Made by a program: the position numbers and the translations under genes. Below the pieces are notes generated by a model. The model saw only the letters and a program-made list of their open reading frames with translations. It did not search any database and was not told the origin of the DNA. Positions 21,371-33,444 of a stretch of DNA of 64,000 bases are shown in pieces. The stretch lies in assembly GCA_002778195.1 (NCBI GenBank), contig PCDI01000009.1, positions 539,701-603,700 of the forward strand. The letters run 5' to 3'. The DNA comes from Raffaelea ambrosiae (taxonomy: Eukaryota > Ascomycota > Sordariomycetes > Ophiostomatales > Ophiostomataceae). Within the stretch, counting starts at the first letter, position 1. The number at the start of each line of letters is the position of its first letter.

Positions 21371-22333
21371 TGTTGCTGCTGCTGTTGCTGCCGGATGTGA
21401 TTTAACTGCTGCTGCTGTTGCGGTGACAAGCCTGCCTGTGGCTGCTGGTGGTGAGAGATGCTGTGGTCGGGCGGCATGAGGCCAGACATGTCCAGCCCTG
21501 GCTGGAGGCCGTCTGGCACGAGGCCATCTGGCGATGGTCCGGGCTGCTGGCTCGAACCGACCATGGTCATTTGCTGGGTCGGGTCAAGGTGGTGTGAGAC
21601 GTCGGGATCTTCGCCGTCCAGCGACATGACAGCCACGCCGACGCCAACGCCCATGGCACCACTCATGCCAAGGCCGGCAAGGCCACCGTTCTCGGCATCC
21701 GTGGGGAACGACGGTAAGGCATTCTGCTGGGGAACGAGAGCAGAAGAAGCCGCATCTGAAGTGCTCGGAGTGGTCGGGCTGCCCGAGCCGGTCCCAGGTA
21801 CAGCGCCTGGCTGTTTCCGCGGCCGGCCTCGGCCGGGACCTGGGCGGCGGGTGATTGGGTTGAGAGTCGGGTCATTGCGCTGGGTACTGGGGCCGCCGGC
21901 GTGATCTGCCTTGTTCTGGGCGCGCCTCAGGCCCTGGAAGTGTTGTCTGGAGGATGGGAGTCAGCAGACCCAAACGAAGAGGCGGTCGGACCCATCGATC
22001 TCGCTAGACTCTAACATAGGAGGGTACTTGGCCGACCGGATTGCCGAGCCGCCGCCGGCGACAGCAAGCACGTAAAAGCGGGTCGAAACCACCAGCAGCC
22101 GATGCAGCAGCGCGCGGCGGTTACAACAGTCTCGATCAAATGGGGGTGCGGGTGTGTGGGTGAGCAGGAACATTGACTTACCGGCAGCCCTCATTTGTGA
22201 ATCCATAACCAAGCGTGCGCATATGGTTGCCGATGGTGGTCCATTCTGCGCCGCTTATGACGCCGATGTTTTTCACCGACAAGATGGTGAAAAAGAGGTC
22301 TTTGTCCGCCCGGTCATTCCAGTTTTTATTCAT
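21091..22333 (-). CDS. Myb-like protein with AT-hook and polyglutamine tract
   Basis: Exons 22182-22333 and 21091-21946 join in phase 2 for 335 residues. The Myb-like module (residues 4-60) reads NWNDRADKDLFFTILSV, AEWTTIGNHMRTLGYGFTNE and, across the intron, CRQHFQGLRRAQNKA. At about residue 85 comes an AT-hook with the core GRGRPRK, a minor-groove binder. Then follow Ser/Thr/Pro-rich sequence, a Gly/Met-rich patch, Gln clusters with one tract of about 20 Gln (from 21.33 to 21.40 kb, mixed CAG/CAA codons), and an acidic segment ending VGHYSTE. The intron lies at the same site and phase as in the smaller copies to its left. Of subgroup II it is the best candidate for a working regulator. It is divergent from the plus-strand Myb-like gene at 24.3 kb. 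Confidence 0.85.
21331..21399 (-). repeat. CAG/CAA (polyGln) microsatellite
   Basis: Trinucleotide run, read as CTG/TTG on the plus strand, encoding about 20 consecutive Gln in the Myb-like protein. Occasional CAA codons interrupt it, which usually lowers slippage. Confidence 0.85.
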
Positions 22334-24310
22334 CTTCGGTGGAGAGAGAAAGGGGTCGTGGTGTGGGCGTGTGTGCGCGCCCAGCTCGCTTCTCTTCTCA
22401 ATCTCGTGCTGGTTTTCAGAGGAATGTCTCCAGTAGGGAAAGGCGGATGGCAGCCCCGTTTGAAAGGCACCCGCCCTGCGCTCTAACGGCGGCCCTGGGC
22501 TGGTCCAGGGAGGGGGTCCGTGCACATTCGTCCGCTCAGCTGCACGTGATGTCTCGGCGCGTACTCGTACGTGGTGCTATTACAAGTACTTATTACCCAA
22601 GCTGCAGGCGTTTGCAATTTTCAGGCCACGAGGCAGCAGCGCCGAGTGGGTCGCTGCTGCCTGTCCTGCGCCCCTTTAATTGATACATGGGGTCATGTGC
22701 TCAGGCGTCACTATCGCGGCAAGCTCATGCAAAGTACAGAGCGCACGACGTGACGTGTCGTGTCCCTGTCGTCGTTTGCCTTGCTTTCTCTGCTGATTTC
22801 ACAGACCTGCCCCCCTGTTCCCGTCCCCCGTCCCTCCCTGGCTTGGCTGCTCACATTTCACTCCCTTGTGCTGCTTTCTGCTTTTGTCTGTCTTGTGTGT
22901 TTTGGCAGCCTCAGCTGACCCTTTGCCTACTAGGCAATCGTTCCTTTTCTTGGACTTTTGTTCCTTTTGTCCATTCTGCACATTCTGCCTCTGCTGCCTT
23001 TTTTCCTGCCTTTCCCGCTTTCCGCCCTGTCTTCCATGTGCTTCCCTTTTCATCCGTCTTCTTCGTCTTCGTCGTCTTCTGTCCCGCCCGTTCCCAAATC
23101 AAGCAAGTGAGGTAGCCATCGCATGTTCCACCCTGCTAGTGTCCGCCTCGAACACAAAATAGACGCCGAGAAATCGCAAAAAGACCCAACCACCTCCTTT
23201 TATCTCTCTGGCATCCGTTTCTATGACTCACACTACTTCCTCTTTTGTCTCTCCATTCCACCTGCATGCCGCCAATGATCACACAACCCCACTGCTCCCA
23301 CCAAAAAAAAAGCACTCTACGCGAACTCCACCGCGTCTTCCTTTTTCCCCTCCCCCCCCTCCACCCACCATGATGTTTGGACTACATTGCCCAGGCAACC
23401 ACCTCACCTCATCTCACGGCTTCTTGCCTGCGGCTTTCATGCAGTGATGGTCTCCTTTCTTGTGCATGTTTTTATTTGTTTGAAAAGACCTCTCCTCGCA
23501 TGGCTGCAAGGGACTAGCTTGACCCAGCTCTTGGACCCCGTTGAGATCTTTTTTCAATTGGCGATTCTTCACTCTTCCGTCTGGTTGGCCCGTTTCAAAT
23601 TTTGGATCGCCCTCCTAGCCCCATCCGCTTTGCTCGTCCCCTCTCTTTCCCGCTCTTGCGTCGTATAAAGACCCTCGCTGTCGTCCGCCTCCTGTCGTAG
23701 TGCCTGTTAGTTGCTTCGCAGACCCCCTTGTCTGAGGCGACTGCATTCCGCATTCGATTTTCAGGCATATCTCTGGTCTCTCCGGTCTCTGGTCGCTTCT
23801 CTTCTTTCTCCGGCTCTCCCCACCCTTCGTAGATCGAGCCGTGAATATATACTTCCTGTATCCTCACCCATTTTCTCGGTCAGCCTACCACGCACTGCCG
23901 TTTCGTCCGCCCTGCATTTCTATTCGCTGAAGTTGTTTTTCTTCCTCTTTTCTTCCCTCCTTTCAAGCCCTACTTCGATCCTGTTTTTTATTCTTTCACC
24001 TGCGCTTGACCTTGACATCAGTTCCATTGGTTCGTGTGCTCGAACCTGGAATGATTACGCCTTGCGCGGTCCTTTTTTTGTCTTCTGTTTAATTTCATCA
24101 AAGCATTCGTACCTTGCTTTCGTCAGCGCCCTTCTGGCTGATCGTTTGACATTTCTTCTGCGGCATATATTAAGCTCCGTTCCCCCTATCCTCCTCTTTC
24201 GCTCACTCTGCCTCGATAGCCCTCCTCGTGGGCGATCGCATCCATCTTTACGTTCTTCTTTTTTTCTCTTTCTTTCACACCAAACTAAGATAAACCTAAT
24301 TCTGTCCACC
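22334..24310. promoter_or_regulatory. 2-kb divergent promoter between Myb-like genes
   Basis: Start codons of the polyGln Myb-like gene (minus) and the 24.3-kb Myb-like gene (plus) face away from this stretch. The right half (22.8-24.3 kb) is strongly CT-rich with TATA-like words (24.17 kb), typical of a long leader and promoter. The open frames within it are low-complexity pyrimidine translations. Confidence 0.5.
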
Positions 24311-25723
24311 ATGAAACCCAACACAACTGGCGTTGCTCATGGCAGCAATGATAGAGCCATTGCCAGAGTTCTGTATGCCATGCTCAAGCAGAAGAGCCTC
24401 AAAGACGTAAGCAGCCATCCCACCGCCATTTGATCTGGTGTTCTTCATCCTTGCTTTCGCTGCTTCATCAACACAATTTCGAACTGACAGACATGGAAAA
24501 TATAGATCGACTGGAACAAGGTTGCCAGCGACCCTGTCCTCCTCGAGGAGATTTCCAACGGCCATGCTGCCCGCATGCGATTCTCCCGGTTCCGTGCCAC
24601 TGTGGAAAATCCAGGAGCGTCGAACCGACGCAATCGTTTGTCTGGTGCTTCCACATCTTCTGCGGACTCGACCTCTGCCGCCGCAATTTCTTCGACTCTG
24701 ACGAACGCATTTAAAGTAACAAAGCCCAAGCGGGACGCAAAGAGTGCTAGTGTCAGAACGAAGAAGACCCAAAAAGCCAGGAAGACCAAGCGAGACGAGG
24801 AAGAAGAGGATGATGAGCCCGATGTGAAAATGGAAGATACCGGATCTGTACAGGACATGGAAGGCTACCACCGTCAGGACGTGGAAGCTGACAACGAGGC
24901 TCCGGATGGATCCAAGGCTGGCAAGGCAACCAAGAAGCACCCCGTGATGAGGACGGATACCCACATGACCATCAAACCGGAGACGCAGCCTTGCCTTGGC
25001 CAGGCATCCACTCATAACAACGGCATGTTCAGCCTTCAGAAGCCGCTGTCTCTCCCTCCTGCCCAGATGTCTCCGTCTTTGCAGTCCGGTGGTCAGCCGC
25101 TGCTGAGGCAGTCGTCTTCTTGCTCTTCTCTCGAGATGCCGCCGCAGATGCGCTCAGTGCGGCTCTTAACCCCCTCCAGCGACATGGATCCTGTTGTTGG
25201 GTCGACCTCCCAGCAGCCCCAGTCTGCCACTGCGACTGCATCCTCCACCGCCCAGGACTTTGACTTTGCTGCTGCCACAGCTCTTGCGGCTGCGGCCGCT
25301 GCCGCTCAGTATGCCGCTCATAATGGTGGCAACTCTGGCAGTACCGAAAATCATGCCTCCCACTGGATCCCTACCTCTACCACTACAAGTGCCTTTTCCC
25401 CCCCCATCACGTCTTTCGATCTGTCATCTTTTGCCCTGGACACGACGACCCCAACTGGAGGATTTCAACCCGGCAACTTTTGTACCCTGGAGCCACGCCG
25501 ACTTGGTGTGAACCAACCATGTCACGGCCATCCGCATCACCATCAACAGACGACTACAGGCGTGTGCGTTCCAAACCACTTGATGGAGAACACGGATCTT
25601 GTGGCCCGTGCCCTTGCAAAGCATGGTGTTGGATGGAACACCATGATCGGTGGTAGCAACATCCAGACCAACAATAATGGGTCCTCAGGACAGAGCCAGG
25701 CTCTTCACCATCACAACATTTAA
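24311..25723 (+). CDS. Myb_DNA-bind_8-type nuclear protein with long disordered tail
   Basis: Exons 24311-24406 and 24506-25723 join in phase 0 for 437 residues. The Myb-like module is at residues 13-72: DRAIARVLYAMLKQKSLKD, then IDWNKVASDPVLLEEISNGH and AARMRFSRFRATVE. This is the layout of the fungal Myb_DNA-bind_8 group, in which the ISNGHAARMRFSRFK-like segment is the recognition helix. A Lys/Arg-rich stretch (about 115-135) followed by acidic EEEEDDE suggests a nuclear protein. The remainder is Ser/Thr/Gln-rich with an Ala run and a His/Gln cluster, like an activation or low-complexity domain. The intron lies immediately before IDW, the same position and phase as the first intron of the 15-kb gene. 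Confidence 0.88.
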
Positions 25724-26608
25724 ACGATGCCGGACCCCGAAAGATCTAGCCCCTATAAAGCCGGTGCTTGTTGTAATTCAGAGGAAGGTGGAACTAGGCT
25801 CTTCACTTATTGTCTTTGTTAAACGCACAGTGTTTACATCCGGTAACGATATTTTCTCCTTTCTTGCGATAAATTCTCCTTTCGCAGCCCTGCTGTTCTC
25901 TCTCCAAGAAACATTTGACGAAAACGACTAAAAAGGATAATTACAACCTGGGTTTCTTCTTCTCCTTCTTTTTCCAATTACCGCTGTCTGTTTTTGTTTT
26001 TCTTCTGCGCTGCATCGGGGTTTGTACTATATATCTACGGTTTCCTGCTGCTTTTTATTTCTGCTTGTCTCTTACGAAAGAACTCGAGGTTTTTGTTTTT
26101 TATGAACGTTTCAAAGATTGTCTGTCCTAGAATAAAATTCTGCTAGCAGTGACAGACTCTCCCTAAAACCGCACAACTTAAAGAGTAGTTGCATGTGAAG
26201 TCGTGGTGCCCTTGTGCTGATCTGATTCTAATGTGAACACTGCACGGAGTCGGTGTTTGACAAGGCTGCTGGCTACAAAAAAAAGCCGAAAAAGAGCTGC
26301 ACTTTTCAGATCTCGCTCACTTTACCTGCCTACCAGGTTTGTCCAAACACCTGCTTCCTTTCCAATTCATTCACAGTCCCCCAAAATTACCAGGCTTTAA
26401 GAGTAGGTACTTTCTTTTCTTCCTGTTTGCCACCACTTTCCTTCTGTAGCTGCTTCCCACCTTCGACACTGCTTCATTTCAGCTTTTCTCAATAAACCTG
26501 CAACTTTGCAATACAACAACAGCACCTTCTCTAACCGCCATCTTCATCCATCTTGTCATTACTGCTATTCATCAGAAGTCAACTGAACAACAGTCAACAA
26601 CGAGAACG
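25724..26608. other. intergenic, 0.9 kb
   Basis: 3' flank of the 24.3-kb gene, then the CT-rich promoter/leader of the 26.6-kb gene. No further gene is seen. Confidence 0.5.
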
Positions 26609-27211
26609 ATGGCTGACGAAAACAAAACTGATACTGTTGGCGTTGTGTCACCACCCGACCACGGCTACCCAGAACCCAACGCCCAAGAGGCCATTCTTTT
26701 CTTCAATATCATCAAGAATCTTGAGAGCAACCCTGATATCAACTGGGATGGTGTTGCTACAGACAGCGGGTTCAAGAACGCCGCCGTTGCCAAGGTGCGT
26801 CGTCTGGTTGTGTTACATTCTTCCATCGCTGTCGACTTTTCCCTTTTCTTTCCATTTCCCTTCATACTTGTGACATTTATGATTTTCCACTTACGAAGAC
26901 CGACTTGGATCTAACATAAAATGCTTTTCTCTCCCCAGAAACGATTCTACCAGATCAAGAACAAGCTCGGCCTTGGCCTTACTTCCCCGAGCAAGCCTGG
27001 CCGAAAGGCCAAGACGGGTGGCGATGGATCACCTGCAGCTTTGCCATCGAAGATGGGCGGCAATGAGCAGAACTCGCCATCCAAAGTCACAAAGCGGCGC
27101 AGGCAGTCTACGGTCAAGACAGAAAAGGGCTCGCTTGCTTGCAAGACGGAACTAGATCAGGAGGTCAACAAAAATGTAGTCAAGACAGAGGGCGGTGTCG
27201 AAGGGCTGTAA
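26609..27211 (+). CDS. small Myb_DNA-bind_8-type nuclear protein
   Basis: Exons 26609-26794 and 26939-27211 join in phase 0 for 152 residues. The module covers residues 27-75: EAILFFNIIKNLESNP, DINWDGVATDSGFKNAAVAK and, across the intron, KRFYQIKNKLG. This closely follows the helix-turn-helix pattern of fungal Myb_DNA-bind_8 proteins. The tail is basic and Ser/Pro-rich with TKRRRQSTVK, a likely nuclear localisation signal, and ends in an acidic stretch. The intron has a CTAAC branch site. It is the rightmost member of the Myb-like block, on the same strand as the 24.3-kb gene. A small chromatin-associated protein is the natural inference. Confidence 0.87.
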
Positions 27212-27692
27212 GGAAAGTGTTCATGTCATCATAAGACCTCGACGTCGAAGGCTATATGAGGGAACGTCTGGCAGAGAAGAGGAAAACATGTGGAAGCGCT
27301 AGAATACATGAATTGTGGAATGTCGCTTGTACGATGGGATAGGAAAGACACAGGCTTCACAGGAATAGACACGGGTACCCCGAAATCCAATGTTGTATTT
27401 CCTGAACATCACATTGTGCCATGCAAAATCCATAAAAGCTGTATTAAGTACAAGTTAGTTAGGCTGTGACCAAAACGTCGAATGAATACATACAGCGCTT
27501 CAACCACTCAATTACAGCGTATTCTGGATCCGCTCTGGTAGGGCTTACGCCACAATGCAGTGCACCGCCACACCACTGGCTCGACGCGTCTAAAGACGCG
27601 ATACCCCTCCTCCCATCTAATGTGAGATGATCAAAGTGAACCTTTGTTGTCACTACATAACCGTCTGAGGGGCCGACGCAACTGCGATTCTC
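27212..27692. promoter_or_regulatory. intergenic: SMC5 promoter
   Basis: 481 bp holding the 3' flank of the last Myb-like gene and the SMC5 upstream region. A cell-cycle-box-like palindrome sits at 27583-27600. No reading frame of interest. Confidence 0.5.
27583..27600. promoter_or_regulatory. MluI cell-cycle box (MCB) candidate upstream of SMC5
   Basis: The sequence GACGCGTCTAAAGACGCG contains the exact MCB core ACGCGT followed by a second GACGCG, and forms a short inverted repeat. It lies about 100 bp upstream of the SMC5 start. MCB elements bind MBF (Mbp1/Swi6-type) and drive G1/S expression of DNA-maintenance genes in fungi; its use here is inferred. Confidence 0.45.
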
Positions 27693-30600
27693 ATGGTAGC
27701 AGACACGCCGATCATCATGTCTGCATCATCGTCGAAAGCAACTGGGCAAGCGGGTCCAAATGCGTCACTCAGACGAAGGCGCAGACTAAGCTTGAGCGAA
27801 GATGAGGACAGCAAGGAAGCTAGTCACCCGAGCAGCCGAACAACGGGAGCACCCAAAGCGAAGCGCATGCGCCCCTCGGATGGACCTGACGACTTTAGCC
27901 TTCCCATGGACAATGACGGCGATTTGCACGAAACCTTCTACTCGAACAACGACGAGAAACAACAACGGCAAGGTGACGAGGCAGGCGAGGGCAGTGGAAG
28001 CGCAGCTAAGCCGCGATTCCAGCCCGGATCAATTGTCCGCGTGTTTGTCCAGAATTTCGTCACATACGAGTGTGCCGAGTTCAACCCCGGACCCAGTCTG
28101 AACATGGTTATTGGCCCAAACGGCACCGGCAAGAGCTCTCTGGTCTGCGCCATTTGCTTGGGCCTCGGCTTCCACTCCAATGTCCTAGGCCGGGCCAGTG
28201 CTTTTGGAGACTTTGTCAAGCACGGCCGATCACACGCGGTTGTCGAGATTGAGCTCCAGAAGCGTCATAAGGAACGCAAGAACCATGTCGTGCGCCTACG
28301 CATCAATCGCGAAGACAACAGCCGCAAGTTCTGGGTGAATGGGCAGGAAACGCCGCTGCGGAGGGTGCAAGCTCTCATGGCGGAGATGCGCATCCAGGTT
28401 GATAACCTGTGCCAGTTTCTGCCACAGGATCGCGTGGCCGAGTTTGCTGGCCTTAACTCGGTCGACCTGCTGGCTAAGACTCTCGAAGCAGCTGCTCCCG
28501 TGGAGATGAAGGAGTGGCAGAGTAGCCTCCGTGAAATCTACCGCAACCAAAAGGAGGCCGAGCACCAGATGAAAGTCGACGCCGAAAGATTGCGCATTCT
28601 CGAAAGCAGGCACCAAGCTCAGCAGGCTGATGTCGAGCGGTTCCGTGAGCGCGAAGAAATCCAAAAGATGGTCGACGACCTCGAAGCCTCGCGGCCTCTG
28701 GTGCGCTACTACGAAGCCAAGCGAAAATATGCAGATCTCAGGGATCAGAAGAAAGCAGCCGTGGGGGAACTGAAGGCCTTGCAAGAAAGCCTGGGACCGA
28801 CGCTGGAGGCGGTCAACTCGAAACAGGACTACCAACGGCGCTTGGAAGTGGCACTCGAGGGTCGGACCCAACATCTCAAACTAGCAGAGCAAGCCGTAGC
28901 ACGGGCGACTGTCGGCATCGAGGCCGTAGAGGAACAACGCAAGGAGTGTTCTGGGCAACGAAAAACCCTGGGTGACTCTCTCGACAAGAAGAAGAAGGAA
29001 ATTGCGGCGACGCGGCAAAAAATTACCACCTTGGAAGCCAAGCTCAAGAATAAGCCTAAAGAGTTTGTTGCTGCCGACTGGAACATGAAGATTGTGAGTT
29101 TTTCTCCCTCCGTCCTTCGTCTACATAAAGTGAGGACTGCCATATGTCAACACCAACTAATGCCATCCCAGCGAGAGAAAGAACACCTGAGGCGCGAAAT
29201 CGAGACCGAGAGACGTGAGATTATGAGCGACCGAGATCGCATCAAGGCACAGGCAGAACGACTTAATCATGAAAGGAAAAGAGCAGAGAAGGACCTGGCT
29301 GCTCTTGAGTCGCGGCACGGCCAACAACTGAGCCTGCTCAAGCGAGTTGCGCCCGAAGTGGCCCGAGGCTGGGAATGGCTGGAGGAGAATAAGCATAAGT
29401 TTCGCAAGGAAATCTTTGGCCCGCCCATGGTCACCTGTGCGGTCAAGGACCGCCGGTACTCTAACCTGGTGCAGTCGCTGTTGCAAAACGATGACTTCAT
29501 GTGTTTCACGACGCAGACTGCCGACGATCACAAAAAGCTCAGCGACCAATTTTACGAAGTCATGGGACTTTCGGTCACTATTCGCACATGTACCACAGCT
29601 TTTGATGCATTCAGGCCTTCTCTATCAGCCGATCAGCTGGTCAGCCTGGGGCTGGATGGCATGGCCATCAACTACATTGAGGGTCCCGAGCCCGTCCTGG
29701 CAATGCTCTGTGCTGAGCGGCGGCTGCACTGCTCGCCCATCAGCCTCGAAAAGCCTCGGCAGGATCAGTACGATAGGCTGATTGCCAACGACACCATCTC
29801 GACTTGGGCAGCTAAAGACCAATCGTATCGCGTCAACCGACGACGGGAGTACGGCTCGCATGCTGTTTCTACAATGGTCAGAGACATTCGCTCAGGGAGG
29901 TACTGGACAGAAGCGCAGGCAGACGCTTCCGAGAAGACAGAGCTGGAGCGCGTGTTAGAGGATCTAAACACGCGTTTCCAGGGGCTGCAAGAGGAAATGA
30001 AGGGTGTCCGGGAGAGGGCCGCTAAACCGAACGAGAAGGCCGAGGAGGTCGATAACGAACTTGTAAGTGCGGGCTGATTGTATTACTCCTTGGGAGTATG
30101 TTCGCTTACCTGGTGCCACATTTTTAGGAGCGGCTACGAGAGGAGAAAAACCAGCTTCAGTCAGAGTACAGCAGATGGTGTGCATTGCCCGAGAAAATCG
30201 AGATGGAGAATAACTTTCTCGCCGGAATTCGGGAGGAGCACAGCAAAATCCGCGCACAGCAGCTCGAGATCATGAGCGAGCTAGACGACCTGGTCCTGAA
30301 AAAGGCGCGGGCTGTGATCAAGCATGCGGACAAGGTGGCCGAGCTGCGCGAGGCATGCAACAACGTTGTCGACGTCAAGATTCGCATTCTCGAAGCCAAG
30401 TCAGACTTTGAGGGCCTGAAGGAGAAGAACTCCCACTTGGCTGAGATGTTGACGCAAAAGCAGGAGAGACTGCTAGCGATCCAGCGCAACCTCAGGCGGG
30501 AGAAGGAAGAGGGCCAGGCGGCTCTTGAGGCGGCCCAGAGCGTAGCCGAGGAAGGCACGGAGCGGTCAGCCACGCTTCATGCGCTGGCACAGGGCAAGGC

Positions 30601-31395
30601 ATCACTGGAGGAGCTTGACAACGAGATCGCTGCCGAGCAAGCCAAGCTGGACCTGACACGCGTGGTTGATGTTGGGGTTTTGGATGCTTTCCGCCGGCGT
30701 GCCAAAGAGATCGAACAGTTGCAGGGGGCAATGGCCCGGCACGAAAATGGCTTTGCTGACATGAGCGGCCAGATTGCTGCGATCCGAGGCAAGTGGGAGC
30801 CGAAATTGGATGAGCTGATTGGGCGCATCAACGACGCTTTCAGCTACAACTTTGAGCAAATCAACTGTGCCGGCGAGGTCAGCGTCCACAAGGACGAGGA
30901 CTTTGACAAATGGGCCATCGAAATCAAAGTCAAGTTTCGGTAAGCCGCATTCTCTCTCGCTCCTTGTTTTGTTTTTGGCCCCTACTTCTTATTCATATAC
31001 CCGTTGCTAATAACTCCAGGGAAAACGAGGAGCTCCAGAAACTGGACCAGCACCGTCAGTCTGGTGGCGAGCGTGCGGTCAGCACCATCTTTTATCTCAT
31101 GGCTCTCCAGGGCATGGCACAAGCACCATTCCGGGTTGTGGATGAGATCAATCAAGGTATGGATCCCCGGAATGAGAGGATGGTGCATGAGCGGATGGTG
31201 GAGATAGCATGTCATGAGCATACCAGCCAGTACTTTTTGATTACGCCAAAGCTGTTGCCCGGCCTGCGTTACGATGAGAACATGACGGTTTTGTGCATCG
31301 CCAGTGGGCAGCACGTGCCTAACGGGGAGGCCAAGCTGGATTTCCGGCGGTGTATGCAGATTCAGCGGAACCTGTTGGTGTCAGCGCAAGGCTGA
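27693..31395 (+). CDS. smc5: structural maintenance of chromosomes protein 5
   Basis: ATPase core of the Smc5-Smc6 complex, which acts in homologous-recombination repair and resolution of joint molecules in the nucleus. Exons 27693-29093, 29172-30062, 30128-30939 and 31020-31395 give 1159 residues, a typical length. After a disordered basic N-terminus comes GSIVRVFVQNFVTYECAEF, then Walker A GPNGTGKSSL (about residue 141) and CQFLPQDRVAEFAGL, an SMC5 hallmark. A coiled coil with a central hinge follows, then a second coiled coil. The C-terminal head has the ABC signature QSGGERAVSTIFYLMALQGM and Walker B VVDEINQGMD. The first intron is 78 nt, a multiple of three and without stops, so retention would keep the frame. 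A second ATG at 27717 is an alternative start. Confidence 0.96.
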
Positions 31396-32254
31396 GAGCG
31401 CAACGAGATTTGGGAGACAAGGTTTGTATGACGTGTTTTGATGTCTTGGGATGATGGATGCAGTTACGACAATGAGACGAGCTCATCAAGCTACATATTG
31501 CACTAAACTTGATTGTAACAAAGTGCTTGCACAGCAAAACTAATTCCACGAGGCTACCAGCCTTGTAAGCGGTTGGATGTTACTGAAAGCGTCAAATTAT
31601 TGTTAAGGTGGTACTTGTAGTCAGGTAGAAAATAGCTGAAGATAAATATATCTCGTTAACAAGGGTAAGACTGATTACACAACTAAATCTTATTCCCTTT
31701 TCTTTTAGAAGGGGTGGGAGGTCCCGAGTATATCGAGGCTCCCAAAAGGGGATTCGTGTGCAGTGCTTTAAGTCTGCGCGCTCTGTCGGTACGCCACACC
31801 TTGGTGGCCCGTGCACATGCCCTATGGCGCACCACGCATCAGGCTGGGTGCATCCAGACATGAGTGTCACTTCTCGCGATCTCACAATTATCTAGGAAAA
31901 AGAGTACCTTCTTTCGTTGGCTTTCACCAAAAAAACAACCCCGCTTCTAAAGCTCTCACGTGTTAAGTTGCGCGTGAGCGGATACAATGGAATTCAATAA
32001 TTGAAAATTGAAAAGAGGCGTCGCAATCTAGAAGACGAGCAATGTTGGTTTTTTTTTTCTATTTTCCTCCTGGGAGGAAAGTCCAACCAACAGGCAAAAA
32101 TTCTGCTTAATTAACAACAAACGCACAAAGGCACAAACGCCCCCAGAGTTGGCTTTAGTCATGAAACAATGATGTTCTCGACAAAAATTCCTTCCTGCCG
32201 TGCCAATTTTTTGCTTGTCTGGGCTGTCTTTCGGAGCCGCTCCTTAAACTCCGA

Positions 32255-32941
32255 TCACGAAGAAGCTGGATTAAACAAAACCAATATGCCGTGTTTGCAT
32301 GACCGGCATAGTCTAGGGTCAGACCAAATACAAAGTAGTTCCTCCCTATCCGAAATCAAGACCAGAAGGGAGAGTACGAGAACAAGGGCGACACGGTCAA
32401 GATGAGCCGTGCCTAGATCGGGGGCTACCATCCCTGGGGCTCCAATACGGGGCACCGACGCAGGCTCCGGGGCTTTTGTTTTCGCGTGTATCTCAGATAC
32501 CAAGGCGAGAACGCCAGGGCAGCATGTCTTAAGGCGGATATCATGATCTGTGAGAATACGCGGCACAGACGCCACAAAAACTAGTTAATCAAGATTCTCG
32601 ATTCTCGACCCTCTTTTGCTGGCTTCCTCCCTTCGCGCAGACCAATTGCGGTACAGGGCCGTCAGCTTCGGATTGTTCAGACGAGGTGGTATCCTCCCAT
32701 TGTTGGATGCAACCATATGGCCAAGGGTTGCATCGAACCTGATCCCAACAAGGTATTGTGCAAATTCAGGTCGAGCCAATGTAGTCCTTTCGCGAAGGCG
32801 GTGCTTCCGGCAATAGCGAGACACAAAGCAGCACGTCAATAAGTCGGGGGTGGAGTTGGGTGAAAATGCGCAAGGGCATCGTTGGTAGGGGGCTTTCCCC
32901 CTTCTTTTCTTGGGCGGCGCTGGAAAGGTTAGCCTGCACAC
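32255..32941 (-). pseudogene. possible relic coding stretch
   Basis: One reading frame on the minus strand is open across this span except for a single TAA at 32585-32587. The segment before the stop has a protein-like composition (ARPEFAQYLVGIRFDATLGH, then PPRLNNPKLTALYRNWSARR) rather than low-complexity sequence. The family was not recognised. It may be the remnant of an unannotated gene or chance. Confidence 0.2.
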
Positions 32942-33444
32942 CCGAAAGGCCTAGACTTGTCCACTGGGACTGCGACCGTGCCCTTGCCCGTATGCGTTTA
33001 ACCAGCTGGCAAATGCCGGTGGCCGATTTCCCAGTCTCACTTGGATGGTGGTACTGGCGACGGAGCAAGGCCAAACCAAATTCAGGCCGATCACGAATCT
33101 CGCCACAGTCAGCACAAGATCTCTCTCCCAGGAAAGGACAAGCCCAAACGACGGGGCCGCCTGAAATATCTTACTACCTGTGCCATGCTTTCCTTCCTTT
33201 TTCATTTGTTGTTGACCTCTAGCGCCACCGAGACAGGGCCCAATCCAGGCACAAACACATGCGTCTCGACGCGAGCCTGTCGACGCGAGCTTGTTACTGT
33301 CTGACCTCCTGCTCCTATCTATTTCTGGATGGCCCACTGGACAATGCGATAAGACGTCGCGTTGTCGCGCTCAACATATTGCCGTGCACATAATAGTAGT
33401 AACTACCATGTAGAAGCTCTCTTCATCTGCGTGCCAGGACAGAC

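Noticed and set aside
24296..25015. 239-codon minus-strand frame opposite the 24.3-kb Myb-like gene
   Set aside because: Antisense shadow; the plus-strand model has a conserved domain and intron.
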